A DNA stretch of 64,000 bases from Pseudomonas sp. MMS21 TM103 (GCF_022132145.1 NZ_JAJISP010000005.1:310001-374000); one strand, 5' to 3'; counted from the stretch's first letter, positions 7,890 through 16,763 are shown. Translations and numbers: made by a program. The notes: generated by a model not told the origin, from the letters alone.

Positions 7890-8486
7890 ATGAGAAAGCA
7901 TTCCGCCGTTAGAGTAACGGGCGACAGCATACCCTCCGTGCTTATAGGTTTTGACGTAACCAAACTGGATGTACTTGTGCAGGATGGATGTCACTCCCCC
8001 GTGGGCTTGCGTGCTGGCCGGCCCTTTTTAAGCATGATGGCATTCAAATATTCAAATCAAATTTGGTGTTATGCGATCACTATGAAATACCCGACCGCTA
8101 GCCATCCCCTCACGAGCTTGGTTTTTCCCAAACAATCCGCTTCCACGCTTCGCGGATGTAACTTGGTCATTCATGCTGATCGCGCGCTGTTCAGCCCGGA
8201 ACTTATTGAAAAACACTTTAGTACGGCGGTCTTCGCAATCACTCCTCAGCATTCTATGCCGTGGTGCTTCCTCGAACACCCCCTCACAAAGCTGACACAG
8301 GCCCTACGTAGGGCAGTGCCACACTCTGCACGTTGGGGGAGCGCTGAAACTCCGAAATCAACAAAACTTGAAGATTTGAAACAATTCATTAACGATTTCA
8401 TTGGGACGTCAAATATTGTTAGTAAGGAAAATCCTCATTCGGTATCAACATTCCAGATGCCAAACGATCAAGGTGAGCAAAAATGA
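7890..8486 (+). CDS. Uncharacterised protein coupled to tnsA
   Basis: This 198-aa protein has no motif I recognise. ATG 7890 follows AGAGG at good spacing. Its TGA stop (8484-8486) overlaps the tnsA ATG at 8483, so the two are translationally coupled and it is the first gene of the transposition operon. The central part (residues 25-150) looks like a compact mixed alpha/beta domain; the tail after about 160 is polar. Its position suggests a transposition accessory or regulatory factor. It is not a TnsE homologue that I can recognise, and it lies upstream rather than downstream of tnsABC. Confidence 0.6.
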   Translation: MRKHSAVRVTGDSIPSVLIGFDVTKLDVLVQDGCHSPVGLRAGRPFLSMMAFKYSNQIWCYAITMKYPTASHPLTSLVFPKQSASTLRGCNLVIHADRALFSPELIEKHFSTAVFAITPQHSMPWCFLEHPLTKLTQALRRAVPHSARWGSAETPKSTKLEDLKQFINDFIGTSNIVSKENPHSVSTFQMPNDQGEQK

Positions 8487-9157
8487 CCACTCTCATCACC
8501 GGCGGTGTGGTTGAACAACTTACCGAAGTAGCCACTGCTGTCGAGGCTGTGCATCCTCGCCACGGACGGATGGGCAGCCGAGTCACAAAATTCTCTTCGC
8601 GGAAGAACCGTTCAGTCGTCGTCTGTGACTCCTTGCTCGAGGCAGCCTTTTGCTTGGAACTCGAACGCCGCAACGATGTTGTTCACTATGAAGCCCACCC
8701 CTACACCCTGAAATTTATTAGAACTAACTACCGCTACACGCCTGATTTTCTGGTCTGCTTTGCTAACGGGTCACAGCGTCTGGTTGAAGTCAAGAATGAC
8801 GAAAGCTTTGAAGACAAGGCCACTAGCGCCCGGATTACACGCTATGCTGAACTGCTGGCCACGCGAGGTTGCATGCTGGAATACCTTGCAGCGTCGCATT
8901 TTTATCAAAAAATCCGCACTGCCAACCTTGCTTTTCTATATCACCAGTCTTTTCCAAGCAACGGCGAAAGCACTGCGAAACTTTGCGCCCTACTGGCATC
9001 ACGTCAACAACCTACGAGCATTGGTGATTTGCTGAATCTGGGGTTTCTGCCCGGCAACATCGCGCATGCCGTATTTTACGGCGCACTCGACATTGACCTT
9101 TCCAACGCAATCACCTGCTCCACCAGAGTGCGGAACAAACGGCAACGCCCACCCTGA
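8483..9157 (+). CDS. tnsA: TnsA-like transposon endonuclease
   Basis: The 224-aa protein has the type II restriction-like fold of TnsA, which cuts the 5' strands at transposon ends while TnsB cuts the 3' strands. Catalytic residues can be read as Glu53 in SLLEAAF, Asp88 in YTPDF, and Glu102/Lys104 in the VEVK motif. The C-terminal part (about 140-210) corresponds to the TnsA helical domain that contacts TnsC. Length is a little below Tn7 TnsA (273 aa). It overlaps the upstream gene by four bases and is followed by a 116-bp gap with two hairpins before tnsB. Confidence 0.88.
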   Translation: MTTLITGGVVEQLTEVATAVEAVHPRHGRMGSRVTKFSSRKNRSVVVCDSLLEAAFCLELERRNDVVHYEAHPYTLKFIRTNYRYTPDFLVCFANGSQRLVEVKNDESFEDKATSARITRYAELLATRGCMLEYLAASHFYQKIRTANLAFLYHQSFPSNGESTAKLCALLASRQQPTSIGDLLNLGFLPGNIAHAVFYGALDIDLSNAITCSTRVRNKRQRPP

Positions 9158-9168
9158 AAGCGGGCGTT
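9144..9168 (+). promoter_or_regulatory. Hairpin spanning the tnsA stop codon
   Basis: The perfect 7-bp inverted repeat AACGCCC / GGGCGTT (9144-9150 and 9162-9168) encloses the tnsA stop codon (9155-9157). There is no T run, so it is not a classical terminator; it may act as an mRNA stability or attenuation element. Confidence 0.4.
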
Positions 9169-9192
9169 GAAGTAGCAACTTTCCCGAACCGA

Positions 9193-9217
9193 GAGTACAT
9201 CTTGCTTTTGTGTACTC
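9193..9217. promoter_or_regulatory. Inverted repeat between tnsA and tnsB
   Basis: The perfect repeat GAGTACA / TGTACTC (9193-9199 and 9211-9217) lies in the 116-bp gap before tnsB. It could be an operator, a transposase-binding site or an RNA hairpin. Confidence 0.35.
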
Positions 9218-9273
9218 AAGACCAACACGTGGTTCGCTCACGTCATACCTGATCAAGCAGGCTTGCGAAAACG

Positions 9274-11184
9274 ATGGGTACTTCTCAGACCTTTACAATA
9301 CTCGTAGGCGAGCACTGGAGGCTCCGCACTGAAACTTATCAGGTCACCGCGGTGGAGCCTGAGAGGGCTCAATTGCGTAGCCTTAGTCGACCCAATCATA
9401 TTTTAATTCATCACATTGACCAACTCTACCAAGCCTACCGCAGAGGGAACTTGGTGAAAGTTCAAGAGGCACCTTTTATAGACGGTTCGAAGCGCATCAT
9501 CAGTGCGCTGGACGATTCGGCAAAAAATGAACTGAATAGGCGACTCTTCTATGTTCGGGCTGGCGAAACTGAGCTTGGCGGCCAACTTCCTCGCCAATTG
9601 ACTGAGGCTTTGATAGCACGAGTGAAAGTTGAAATTTCTGACCCTTCGCCTCCTTGTTATACAACCTTATATGAATGGACCAGATCCTACCGCCTAGCGG
9701 GGGGCAACCCGATCGCGCTGATCCCGACGAGACGCCGAACTCGCCAGCTTCGCGTAACCCGCCAACTTCCCGTAATCCAAGAGTTAATCGATTACTGGAT
9801 CCAAGAGTTGTACTTTCAAGATACGCCGATTACCGCAACAGAACTGATTGATGTCATCATTTCCAGTGTCGAGGACTTGAACGAACGCCGTGCGATCACG
9901 GACCAACTGCACGTTCCCAGCAAAACGACACTCTGGAGGATCATTCAGGAAATTGATCCCTACGAAAAAGATCTTCACCAGAAGGGCAAACGCCTTGCGC
10001 TGAAAAATCAACACTGGAGCCAGAAGACCAGTTCGCCCTTTCGCCTACTTGAGCGCATTGAGGGAGACACACAAGAAATGGACGTCTTTGTCCGAGGCGC
10101 CGGCGGTGACATATTAGGTCGACCATTCCTGAGCCTCTTTCTTGACAGCAAGTCCCGGTGCGTCAACGCATACGACATTTCATTGAACCCTCCCTGCATA
10201 GAGAAAACCTTGCGTGCGTTGAAAAACGGACTGATATCAGGGAACCCATACGCTGGACTAGGGCAATATTACGTACTTGATAACGGCAATGAGTTCGCGG
10301 GCAAGAAGCTGTCCGAAGTGATGGATCTCTTGGGTGCACACATAATTTTCTGCGAACCCTACAGCCCTAATCAAAAGCCACATGTCGAACGCTGGTTTAA
10401 AACGCTCAACACGCAATTTTCCCACCATTTGAGCGGGACCACCTTCTCCAATCCTGATGATCGAGGGGACTACAACCCAGCAGAACATACAATTTATACA
10501 CTTGAGGAACTCATACTTCGATTTGAAGAGTTCCTTCAGGTCTATCACAACAATTTCCACAGGTCGCTCAACGACTCTCCGCATAATACCTGGATCAACA
10601 ATCTGGACCGGTTTTCACCGCCCAGACTCTTTGACGCCAGCGACGTGCGTCGGCTGATGTTGAGTAAACGATATGCAGCCACCACAGGCGACACCATCGG
10701 ATTCGAAAAACTACGGTGGACCGCACCCGGCATACGTCGTCTCGCTCAACGCTCTGTAAAACGGGTGAAGCTGTGCATCTTCTACGACATCAGCGATCTT
10801 GGCAGCATAACGATGTGCCACCCCTGTTGGCCCGACGAGCTCATCACCGCTAAAGCAGTGGATATGGATTATCAGTCCAACCTCACGCTCGAAATGCATC
10901 ATTTGATCCAGCAAGAACTCAGACAGAACGCGGCAAAATTCGATTTCCAAGCCGCACGCCGGGCGCGCGTCCAGCTCATCCTGAAGTTGCATGCCGACAA
11001 GAGTAAGCGGGGACGTAAACGCCGAGCCCGGCTGGAGGAAAATCGGTCCACCTACCTGCCTTCACCATCCAAAAGCCCAGAGGCCAAGCCGCCCACCACG
11101 TCGCCGACGACCTATCCAGAGGTGACGCTGGTCGACTCAAGTCCCCCCGAGTTCGCAACCACGGTACAGGTGCACCATGACTAA
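9274..11184 (+). CDS. tnsB: TnsB-like DDE transposase (Mu/TniA type)
   Basis: The 636-aa protein carries an rve integrase core with the triad Asp270 (EMDVFV), Asp336 (LDNGNEF) and Glu372 (KPHVERWF). The last two are 35 residues apart, giving a classical D,D(35)E enzyme. The first 230 residues are the N-terminal DNA-binding region. Residues 470-540 form the Mu transposase C-terminal beta-barrel, and the Lys/Arg- and Pro-rich tail (about 570-636) is where TnsB proteins contact TnsC. It cuts and joins the 3' ends of the transposon. The start at 9274 has only a weak AGG upstream. It overlaps tnsC by eight bases. Confidence 0.92.
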   Translation: MGTSQTFTILVGEHWRLRTETYQVTAVEPERAQLRSLSRPNHILIHHIDQLYQAYRRGNLVKVQEAPFIDGSKRIISALDDSAKNELNRRLFYVRAGETELGGQLPRQLTEALIARVKVEISDPSPPCYTTLYEWTRSYRLAGGNPIALIPTRRRTRQLRVTRQLPVIQELIDYWIQELYFQDTPITATELIDVIISSVEDLNERRAITDQLHVPSKTTLWRIIQEIDPYEKDLHQKGKRLALKNQHWSQKTSSPFRLLERIEGDTQEMDVFVRGAGGDILGRPFLSLFLDSKSRCVNAYDISLNPPCIEKTLRALKNGLISGNPYAGLGQYYVLDNGNEFAGKKLSEVMDLLGAHIIFCEPYSPNQKPHVERWFKTLNTQFSHHLSGTTFSNPDDRGDYNPAEHTIYTLEELILRFEEFLQVYHNNFHRSLNDSPHNTWINNLDRFSPPRLFDASDVRRLMLSKRYAATTGDTIGFEKLRWTAPGIRRLAQRSVKRVKLCIFYDISDLGSITMCHPCWPDELITAKAVDMDYQSNLTLEMHHLIQQELRQNAAKFDFQAARRARVQLILKLHADKSKRGRKRRARLEENRSTYLPSPSKSPEAKPPTTSPTTYPEVTLVDSSPPEFATTVQVHHD

Positions 11185-12133
11185 CTCGAATACCACCGTT
11201 TTGAATGAGTTTTCGACTCAGATAGTGCTGTTTCCAGCATTCCACCATGCTTACACCATGCTGCAAAAAAGTGTTGAAACCACACAGCAACGCGGGGTAC
11301 CAAATTCGGCTATGGTGATCGGACCATCTGGCTCGGGAAAATCGACGTTATGCGAAATCTTCAGAGACTCTTTCGGACCTACTCACGAAGAGACTTATCC
11401 CGACGGCGTTTATACCATCCGACCTGCCTTCTATTGCAGCACGCCATCGCCTGTCACCGTTAAATCATTTGCCAAGACAGTCGTTCAAAAACTCGCTCCG
11501 ATAGGAAAACCAGCTGACCTTCGAGGCGATACGGTAGAGTTGACGTTTCGCATGTTGGAGCTCTTCAAAACGTGTCGCATCCGAGTATGTGAATTTGATG
11601 AATTTCATTATTTGGTCAAGCCTGAAGCTGTAAAAGCCAAAGAAATTGTAGTTGATTGGCTCATCACCCTGATCAATGAGAGCCATCGCTCTTTTGTTTT
11701 AGCAGGTACCAACAATTGCTTAGAGCTGTTAGATGAACGCCCTGCCCTGGCCCGTCGCTTTCCGTATGTAATCGAATTGAAATACCTTTCGTACAGCGAG
11801 GACAAAGCGTCAGACTATATGATTCTGCTCTCGAAGCTTGATGAGCACATCCAGGCCATTGCCAATATATCTGGCGGATCCAAATTGACAGATCCTGACA
11901 TTGCTGCGCGCCTGTATGTCGCCACGTCGGGAAATCTGGAATATATTCGGATGGTAATTCACGGAGCCTTGCAAAATGCGCTCCCTCACCGAAGCACGGG
12001 TCTTAATTTGGCCGATTTCAAGAGAGCCGCAGCGTTGCTTGACCTGAAGCTCCGTCAATTTGAGTGCCCCTTCGACGAGCCGCTGAGCAATTGCTACCAT
12101 AAAATATATGACCACAACCATGAAGACACTTAA
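11177..12133 (+). CDS. tnsC: TnsC/TniB-like AAA+ transposition ATPase
   Basis: This 318-aa AAA ATPase has Walker A GPSGSGKST at residues 49-57 and a Walker B region ending in FDEFHYL near 138-144. Sensor residues follow in FVLAGTNN. It matches the TniB/TnsC family, which assembles on target DNA, links the TniQ/TnsD selector to the transposase and provides target immunity. It is shorter than Tn7 TnsC (555 aa) and closer to TniB size. It overlaps the genes on both sides, so the operon is tightly coupled. Confidence 0.9.
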   Translation: MTNSNTTVLNEFSTQIVLFPAFHHAYTMLQKSVETTQQRGVPNSAMVIGPSGSGKSTLCEIFRDSFGPTHEETYPDGVYTIRPAFYCSTPSPVTVKSFAKTVVQKLAPIGKPADLRGDTVELTFRMLELFKTCRIRVCEFDEFHYLVKPEAVKAKEIVVDWLITLINESHRSFVLAGTNNCLELLDERPALARRFPYVIELKYLSYSEDKASDYMILLSKLDEHIQAIANISGGSKLTDPDIAARLYVATSGNLEYIRMVIHGALQNALPHRSTGLNLADFKRAAALLDLKLRQFECPFDEPLSNCYHKIYDHNHEDT

Positions 12134-14429
12134 CTTTATTCCAATCCCCTTGCCACATGAAAGTCCAACAAGCGTAATCAAACGGCTCTGCCGTCGCAAT
12201 GGCTATTCAAATGTGAGCAAGTTCATAGCATTCCACTTCGTGCCGGGACTACTCCCTATTTCCTCTTTGCTTCAAGGTAGCCGATTCGAACGGTTCATTG
12301 CATCAAACCTGGAGGAACCCCTGCAGGACCAAGTACGGTGCAGTTTCTACAGCACAGGCGAACAATCCTGGGGGCCGATCAGCATCGGAAAACTCCGCAT
12401 GAGCCGTCGTCTCTTGCGTAGAGTCGACGCCGCATTGTGTACGGAGTGTGCAAGTGATGGATGGGAACACTCCTTGAAAGACATCTATCTCACCTCACAC
12501 TGCCCCATTCACAACAGGCATTATTTGTCCACCTGTCCTAAATGCCAAAAGCACCTGACCTGGCTCAACCAGTTGTCAAGCCATTGCGACTGCGGCGCAC
12601 CACTTAAATCGCCCGCATGTTCTTGGGAAGAGGCGCTGCCGGAGCGGCGATTGATGGAAATATTAGAAGCCGAAGACCAACTTCGCTTCGACCGAGTCAT
12701 TTCAATTCTCCGCCATTTAGACACGGATCTCAAAGAAATCAGCACTACTCCTATCCACGAGAAATTTGCCGCAGCAATAGCGCTTGTATTTGACGACGTT
12801 GAGCGAGCGGCCTTGTCTCTTTCTCATCTCTACAACATAACGGATCCGTTAGAAATTGAAGTACTGCTGAGAAAATTACAACCGGTCATCCCGCTATCCA
12901 TAGCGGCACAATTACGCTGTCATTTCGACAAGTTCCCTGCTCGCACGCTCTCCACTCCCTCATCCATCCGAATCCCCTCGAGCCTGATGCCGAACCTTCT
13001 TCACATCGGCCAAGAGGAATGGAGTATGCTTAGGAAAGATAAACGTTTTAGAAAGCTGTTCCCAACTCATACTGGCGGTCAACCTTACACGACTGAAGAA
13101 TTGTCACAAATTGCTGAGGTAATAAAAGCGTCCAACCGACCAATCGGTAGAAGGCAGAGTGTAGAAATGGCGATCCGTGAGGGTGTTTACTATGAATATC
13201 AGGAAGCCTTCACGAAGCTCTCCGTCTGCAAACGGCACTTTGCCTATCTACTTAAACACAATGCCTTCGGCAAAAAACAGATCTTCAATTCAAAGACCTA
13301 CCTTCTAAAATACGCCGTCGACGCATTTGTGGACACCCACATCCAGCTTCGGCAACTTAGCCGCCGCCTCGGAAAATCGACCGCCACTATCCATCTGGCA
13401 CTCCGAAAGTTTTCCATTCAATACTCAATATTTTCAGAATGGTACGGCCCTCCTTTCTTCATCAGCCTCGAAGACGTACCAGCTATAGAGGCGACCATAC
13501 GAGATCTGCCTTCCTTGAAATACTCCTTGGGAAAATTTCAATCTCGAAAAATTTGCCCGTCTAGTTCAACACCGACAATATCTCTCTCCAAGGCCGCATC
13601 ATTTCTGCACGTGCACCTACGAACAGTTATCTACTACCGAGACTTGGGATTGCTCGCTCACCATAAAGACGATTTAAATTTAATTGCCCATGAGGATATA
13701 CTGAAATTTCATCAGCGCTTTGCTACTCCCACAGATCTCGGGAAAGAACTCAATTTAAGTTCCAAGATGGTAACGCGCGTTCTGCAAAACCTCGGCATAT
13801 CCCCAATAGCAGGACCGGCCGTCACTGGCACAGGAAGTCAGATCTTTGACCGCTCAAAACTTCCGTCGGACCTTGCGCATCATGTGAACCCCTATCATGA
13901 TGACTTTGGAATATACTGGCTGCAAAAAAAAATTTTACCCGTGGAAGAGGTCGCAAAAAGCCTAGGGATTACCAAACATGATACAACGCAACTGATCCGC
14001 TTAGAGATCAAGCCCAAGCGTGCGCCATGCTATCAACACTACTGGGGAGTTTCGATTAAAGAGCTTTCCACGCTTGAGACCCTGTTAAAATCACTGACGC
14101 CGCTGTCAGATTTTTTATCGATCCGCGAGATGACACACGCATCCTTTGTGCGGCGCTTTGCCACACCCAAATACGTACAAATCGTTAGAATAGGCAATAC
14201 TGAGTACCTTAACCCACCTGATTTACAAAAACTCAATCTGCTGCTAGCCGAGTATTGTAGCCTTGGAGAAGCGGACAAAATTCTTAACGCCCCAAAAAAC
14301 GCATCAGGAAAATTGCTTTCAAAAAACAAAATCCGACCACATTTTCTACCAAACTATTACTATAAACAACCTCTTCTGCGAATTGATGACGTAAAGGAGA
14401 TTGCCAAAAAACGACACAACCTGGTCTAG
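12108..14429 (+). CDS. tniQ: Long TniQ/TnsD-family target selector
   Basis: At 773 aa this is longer than typical TniQ (about 400) or TnsD (508). The N-terminal TniQ domain includes the LPHESPTS motif and zinc-binding pairs Cys111/Cys114, Cys132/His135 and Cys143/Cys146 plus nearby cysteines. From about residue 330 to the end, at least four or five helix-turn-helix-like segments can be picked out (for example LSRRLGKSTATIHLAL, LSKAASFLHVHLRTVIYY, LGKELNLSSKMVTRVL, VAKSLGITKHDTTQLI). This suggests a modular sequence-specific DNA binder that directs insertion to a fixed site, as TnsD does. It overlaps tnsC by 26 bases. ATG 12120 is an alternative start. Confidence 0.87.
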   Translation: MTTTMKTLNFIPIPLPHESPTSVIKRLCRRNGYSNVSKFIAFHFVPGLLPISSLLQGSRFERFIASNLEEPLQDQVRCSFYSTGEQSWGPISIGKLRMSRRLLRRVDAALCTECASDGWEHSLKDIYLTSHCPIHNRHYLSTCPKCQKHLTWLNQLSSHCDCGAPLKSPACSWEEALPERRLMEILEAEDQLRFDRVISILRHLDTDLKEISTTPIHEKFAAAIALVFDDVERAALSLSHLYNITDPLEIEVLLRKLQPVIPLSIAAQLRCHFDKFPARTLSTPSSIRIPSSLMPNLLHIGQEEWSMLRKDKRFRKLFPTHTGGQPYTTEELSQIAEVIKASNRPIGRRQSVEMAIREGVYYEYQEAFTKLSVCKRHFAYLLKHNAFGKKQIFNSKTYLLKYAVDAFVDTHIQLRQLSRRLGKSTATIHLALRKFSIQYSIFSEWYGPPFFISLEDVPAIEATIRDLPSLKYSLGKFQSRKICPSSSTPTISLSKAASFLHVHLRTVIYYRDLGLLAHHKDDLNLIAHEDILKFHQRFATPTDLGKELNLSSKMVTRVLQNLGISPIAGPAVTGTGSQIFDRSKLPSDLAHHVNPYHDDFGIYWLQKKILPVEEVAKSLGITKHDTTQLIRLEIKPKRAPCYQHYWGVSIKELSTLETLLKSLTPLSDFLSIREMTHASFVRRFATPKYVQIVRIGNTEYLNPPDLQKLNLLLAEYCSLGEADKILNAPKNASGKLLSKNKIRPHFLPNYYYKQPLLRIDDVKEIAKKRHNLV

Positions 14430-15095
14430 TTCAGTCGCATCATCCATCCATTTAATCGCAGATATAATAGAGAAGGCGTCCCTAGAAAAACCCAGGAGCT
14501 CCGCTAATAGTCAGGATGACTATTCTCCAACGATTTTTTTTGCCCCCCCGGGGCGGACTCTAACATCGTCAATCATACGTCACGATGCACTGAAACAAGA
14601 GCGAGGACAGTATAATATTCGATTTGTATATTTTCCGATTTTGCCCGCGCCTGTTGCGATGCTGCCTCACGACCTCACTATAAACGCAGCCTAATTCCGG
14701 CCAAATCGTACTCGGCAGCCAAGTGCCGAAAATGGCTCGTAGGCAAGCACGGCACTCATTTACGTAATCCCGGCCGGTGTGCAATTATGTATTCAGCACT
14801 CGTTCTTGATTACACGTTACTTCCGCAGTCGCCCAAGAATTATTCTCAATGCTAGACAAATTGAGTATCCTAAGCATGCGAAAACCCAGTTGTTTCGCTG
14901 GACATGAAGTCGACTCAAAAAAATTCAGATTTCCTGAAAATCCAGTTCAACATTTGTGAAACTCTAAACAAGGGAAGTGCCATGCATCAACCCTAGCGTT
15001 TCAGCAATTCATGAAAACCTTCGGGGTCTAAACCGTTAGGACAGATAAGAAGCGCTTTACCTGATTACGAATGTTCGGGGTAGCGAGAGAAACTA
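14430..15095. other. AT-rich intergenic region after tniQ
   Basis: No convincing gene in about 670 bp. A 97-codon frame from 14401 lacks a ribosome binding site and any recognisable motif. The stretch has a T8/C7 homopolymer junction near 14526-14542 and several short inverted repeats. Its right part ends in a strong terminator, so some transcript, possibly a small RNA or the tail of the tns operon, runs through it. Confidence 0.4.
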
Positions 15096-15126
15096 AAAGC
15101 CCCGCCTAGTGCGGGGCTTTCTTTTT
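15096..15126 (+). terminator. Strong rho-independent terminator
   Basis: The stem AAAGCCCCGC / GCGGGGCTTT with loop CTAGT is followed by CTTTTTT. It ends only 13 bases before the ATG of the next gene, so that gene either has a promoter overlapping the terminator or depends on readthrough. Confidence 0.88.
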
Positions 15127-15138
15127 TAAGGATCTAAA

Positions 15139-16204
15139 ATGCTGATCAATGGATATATTAACTTCTTCAACATCAACAAATGCGGCCTTTATAAATACGT
15201 CACACCCAACCCTTTTGGCTGCACTGCGGCACAAGCCTTCTCCTTAATTCAGGATTGGAAAAGCACTGTAGATTTTGAAAAAATCCCTACCTTGGGATAC
15301 AAAAAAGAATAAAGAGAAAATGTATTGCCATGAAATATTCCACGACGCCACCACAGGGGATTTTTTGGTAACACTCTGGAAAAGCGACGCAGACTCCACC
15401 GGAAAAACAATTGGGATAGTACCAGGAGAAACCGAGGTACTCTCACGCGAAGACAACCACAAAGGAAAACCTGTAATATGGGGAAAGCCATGCTATTACT
15501 GGATAATCCCATCACTTGAAGCAGTTGCCTCCATAAAATTTGATCATTCGCGTTGCGATACGTCTCCCTTTCAAGATTGGGTTACTCAAGTCATAAACAA
15601 TCGAATCGACATACCCAACACTACCAAACGAATTACTGAACATAATTATGTTCAGATAATACAGAACGATGAGAGCGGCAATATAGACCATGCAGCTCCG
15701 AAGCTGCATTTCAGATTTGATGTAAGCATGATGAGTCTAGATACATCAGATTCCCGGCTTACAGAACTAGCAGCAAAAGTTACTCATCTAGTAAAAAGAG
15801 AACAAATCTCTCTATCTATCAAAGATGAAAGAGCTGAGTGGCTGAAGCTATTCGACCGCTTTGGCGTGCCATATGCCTCAGCAAAAGATAAAAAACAAAT
15901 TCGCAACCTTGAAATTCGCGTTGAGGCGAAACCTACACCAGCCGAAATCCGCGAAATCATCGACGCCTATGCCAGAGAGAACAATAACGATGCTAGCACT
16001 TTCACCAATGTCGGCTTTCAAACTGAAAACGGAATATGCTGGGCGGACAAATACCGACTATCCGACAATATCTCGGTCGACGATGAAGGCAAACATATAC
16101 TATCCGCGGCCCACCTCTTCATGCACCTAAACGGAAAACGCGACGGAATTCTTGCTCCGATCAAAAAAGAAGCAATCAAAGCCTTGCAAGCAGCCGAGGC
16201 TTAG
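15139..16204 (+). CDS. Unknown soluble protein of an AT-rich two-gene module, frameshifted at an A6 run
   Basis: The frame from ATG 15139 gives MLINGYINFF and runs to a TAA at 15310-15312. A second frame (from 15275, with ATG 15320 internal) continues to 16204. Dropping one A from the A6 run at 15301-15306 joins them into one protein of about 354 aa, reading GYKKNKEKMYC across the junction. The joined protein has no signal peptide or membrane segment and no motif I recognise; the second half is helical and charged. Its stop is one base before the next gene. Base composition is far lower in GC than the backbone, with rare codons such as ATA. Sequencing error, mutation or phase variation could explain the shift. 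Confidence 0.6.
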
Positions 16205-16205
16205 A

Positions 16206-16721
16206 ATGAAGAAAAATATAATCTTAGCAATACTACTTCCCATAGTTTTTGCCAGCCTATTCAAGGCAGGGACAAATTTTGACTACAGCACATACAAAGA
16301 TATTACATCAACACTACTAGCCATCTCAGGCATGATATTCACCATCATGGGAATATGGATCGCATTCCTATACCCAAACGCACTACTAAAAATAACAAAC
16401 AAAAACTTAAACCCAGCGGACTTCAGCGAGACCAGCGAAGACACAAAAAGATTAGAAGCAATTGTAGGGAGCATCATAAAATCCTCCCTCATAGCCACAT
16501 CAATACTGATACTATACCTACTAAAAGCGATACTATCTGAAACACAAATTTATCAAGAACACATCCATATTATAAAAATATCAGCACTGACCGCCACAAT
16601 ATATTTGTGTTACTTCCAAATAGAAAGCGTCGTACAAGTTGTATATGCAAACATATCCTTCTTAAACGACATCCACAGCAAAAGAGCTTCAAGGATCGCT
16701 GACGACCAACTACACAAGTAG
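16206..16721 (+). CDS. Small multi-span membrane protein, partner of the preceding gene
   Basis: The 171-aa product has four probable membrane helices: about residues 4-20, 32-57, 90-112 and 123-145. The loop between helices 2 and 3 (58-88) is charged and likely cytoplasmic, and the tail is short and polar. ATG 16206 lies one base after the upstream stop, so the two genes form a coupled unit. The sequence is very AT-rich and uses many ATA codons, a sign of recent transfer. I do not recognise the family. A soluble protein plus a small membrane protein is a common layout for abortive-infection systems, with the membrane protein as effector; here that is only an inference. Confidence 0.65.
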   Translation: MKKNIILAILLPIVFASLFKAGTNFDYSTYKDITSTLLAISGMIFTIMGIWIAFLYPNALLKITNKNLNPADFSETSEDTKRLEAIVGSIIKSSLIATSILILYLLKAILSETQIYQEHIHIIKISALTATIYLCYFQIESVVQVVYANISFLNDIHSKRASRIADDQLHK

Positions 16722-16763
16722 AAAAGGGAAAAAGAGCGAGTAGCCCGGACAACCGCAGCAACG

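Larger units (their letters stand above)
7890..14429 (+). mobile_element. Tn7-like transposition module (unknown gene, tnsA, tnsB, tnsC, tniQ)
   Basis: Five co-oriented genes with overlapping or closely spaced ends form one transposition operon: an unknown gene, a TnsA endonuclease, a DDE transposase, an AAA ATPase and a long TniQ/TnsD protein. Gene order matches Tn7-like elements. TnsA implies cut-and-paste movement with cleavage at both strands of the ends. GC content is clearly lower than that of the backbone to the right. The element's outer ends were not identified, so the limits given are those of the genes. Confidence 0.85.

Noticed and set aside
7643-7912. Possible 89-aa gene in the divergent region
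   Set aside because: It overlaps the start of the 198-aa gene, begins two bases from the opposite gene's ATG, and has no ribosome binding site or familiar motif.
14401-14694. 97-codon frame after tniQ
   Set aside because: It starts inside tniQ, lacks a binding site and runs through T8 and C7 homopolymers; probably chance.
14780-15126. Retron or type III toxin-antitoxin RNA upstream of the two-gene module
   Set aside because: No tandem RNA repeats, no reverse transcriptase and no ToxN-like protein; only the terminator placement is suggestive.
12108-15138. CRISPR-associated transposon (CAST)
   Set aside because: The tns genes are present, but there is no Cas gene, no repeat-spacer array and the TniQ is long and HTH-rich, so guide-RNA targeting is not supported.
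15300-15307. Programmed -1 frameshift at A AAA AAG
   Set aside because: The heptamer fits, but the two frames need a +1 (or -2) shift, so standard -1 slippage cannot join them.
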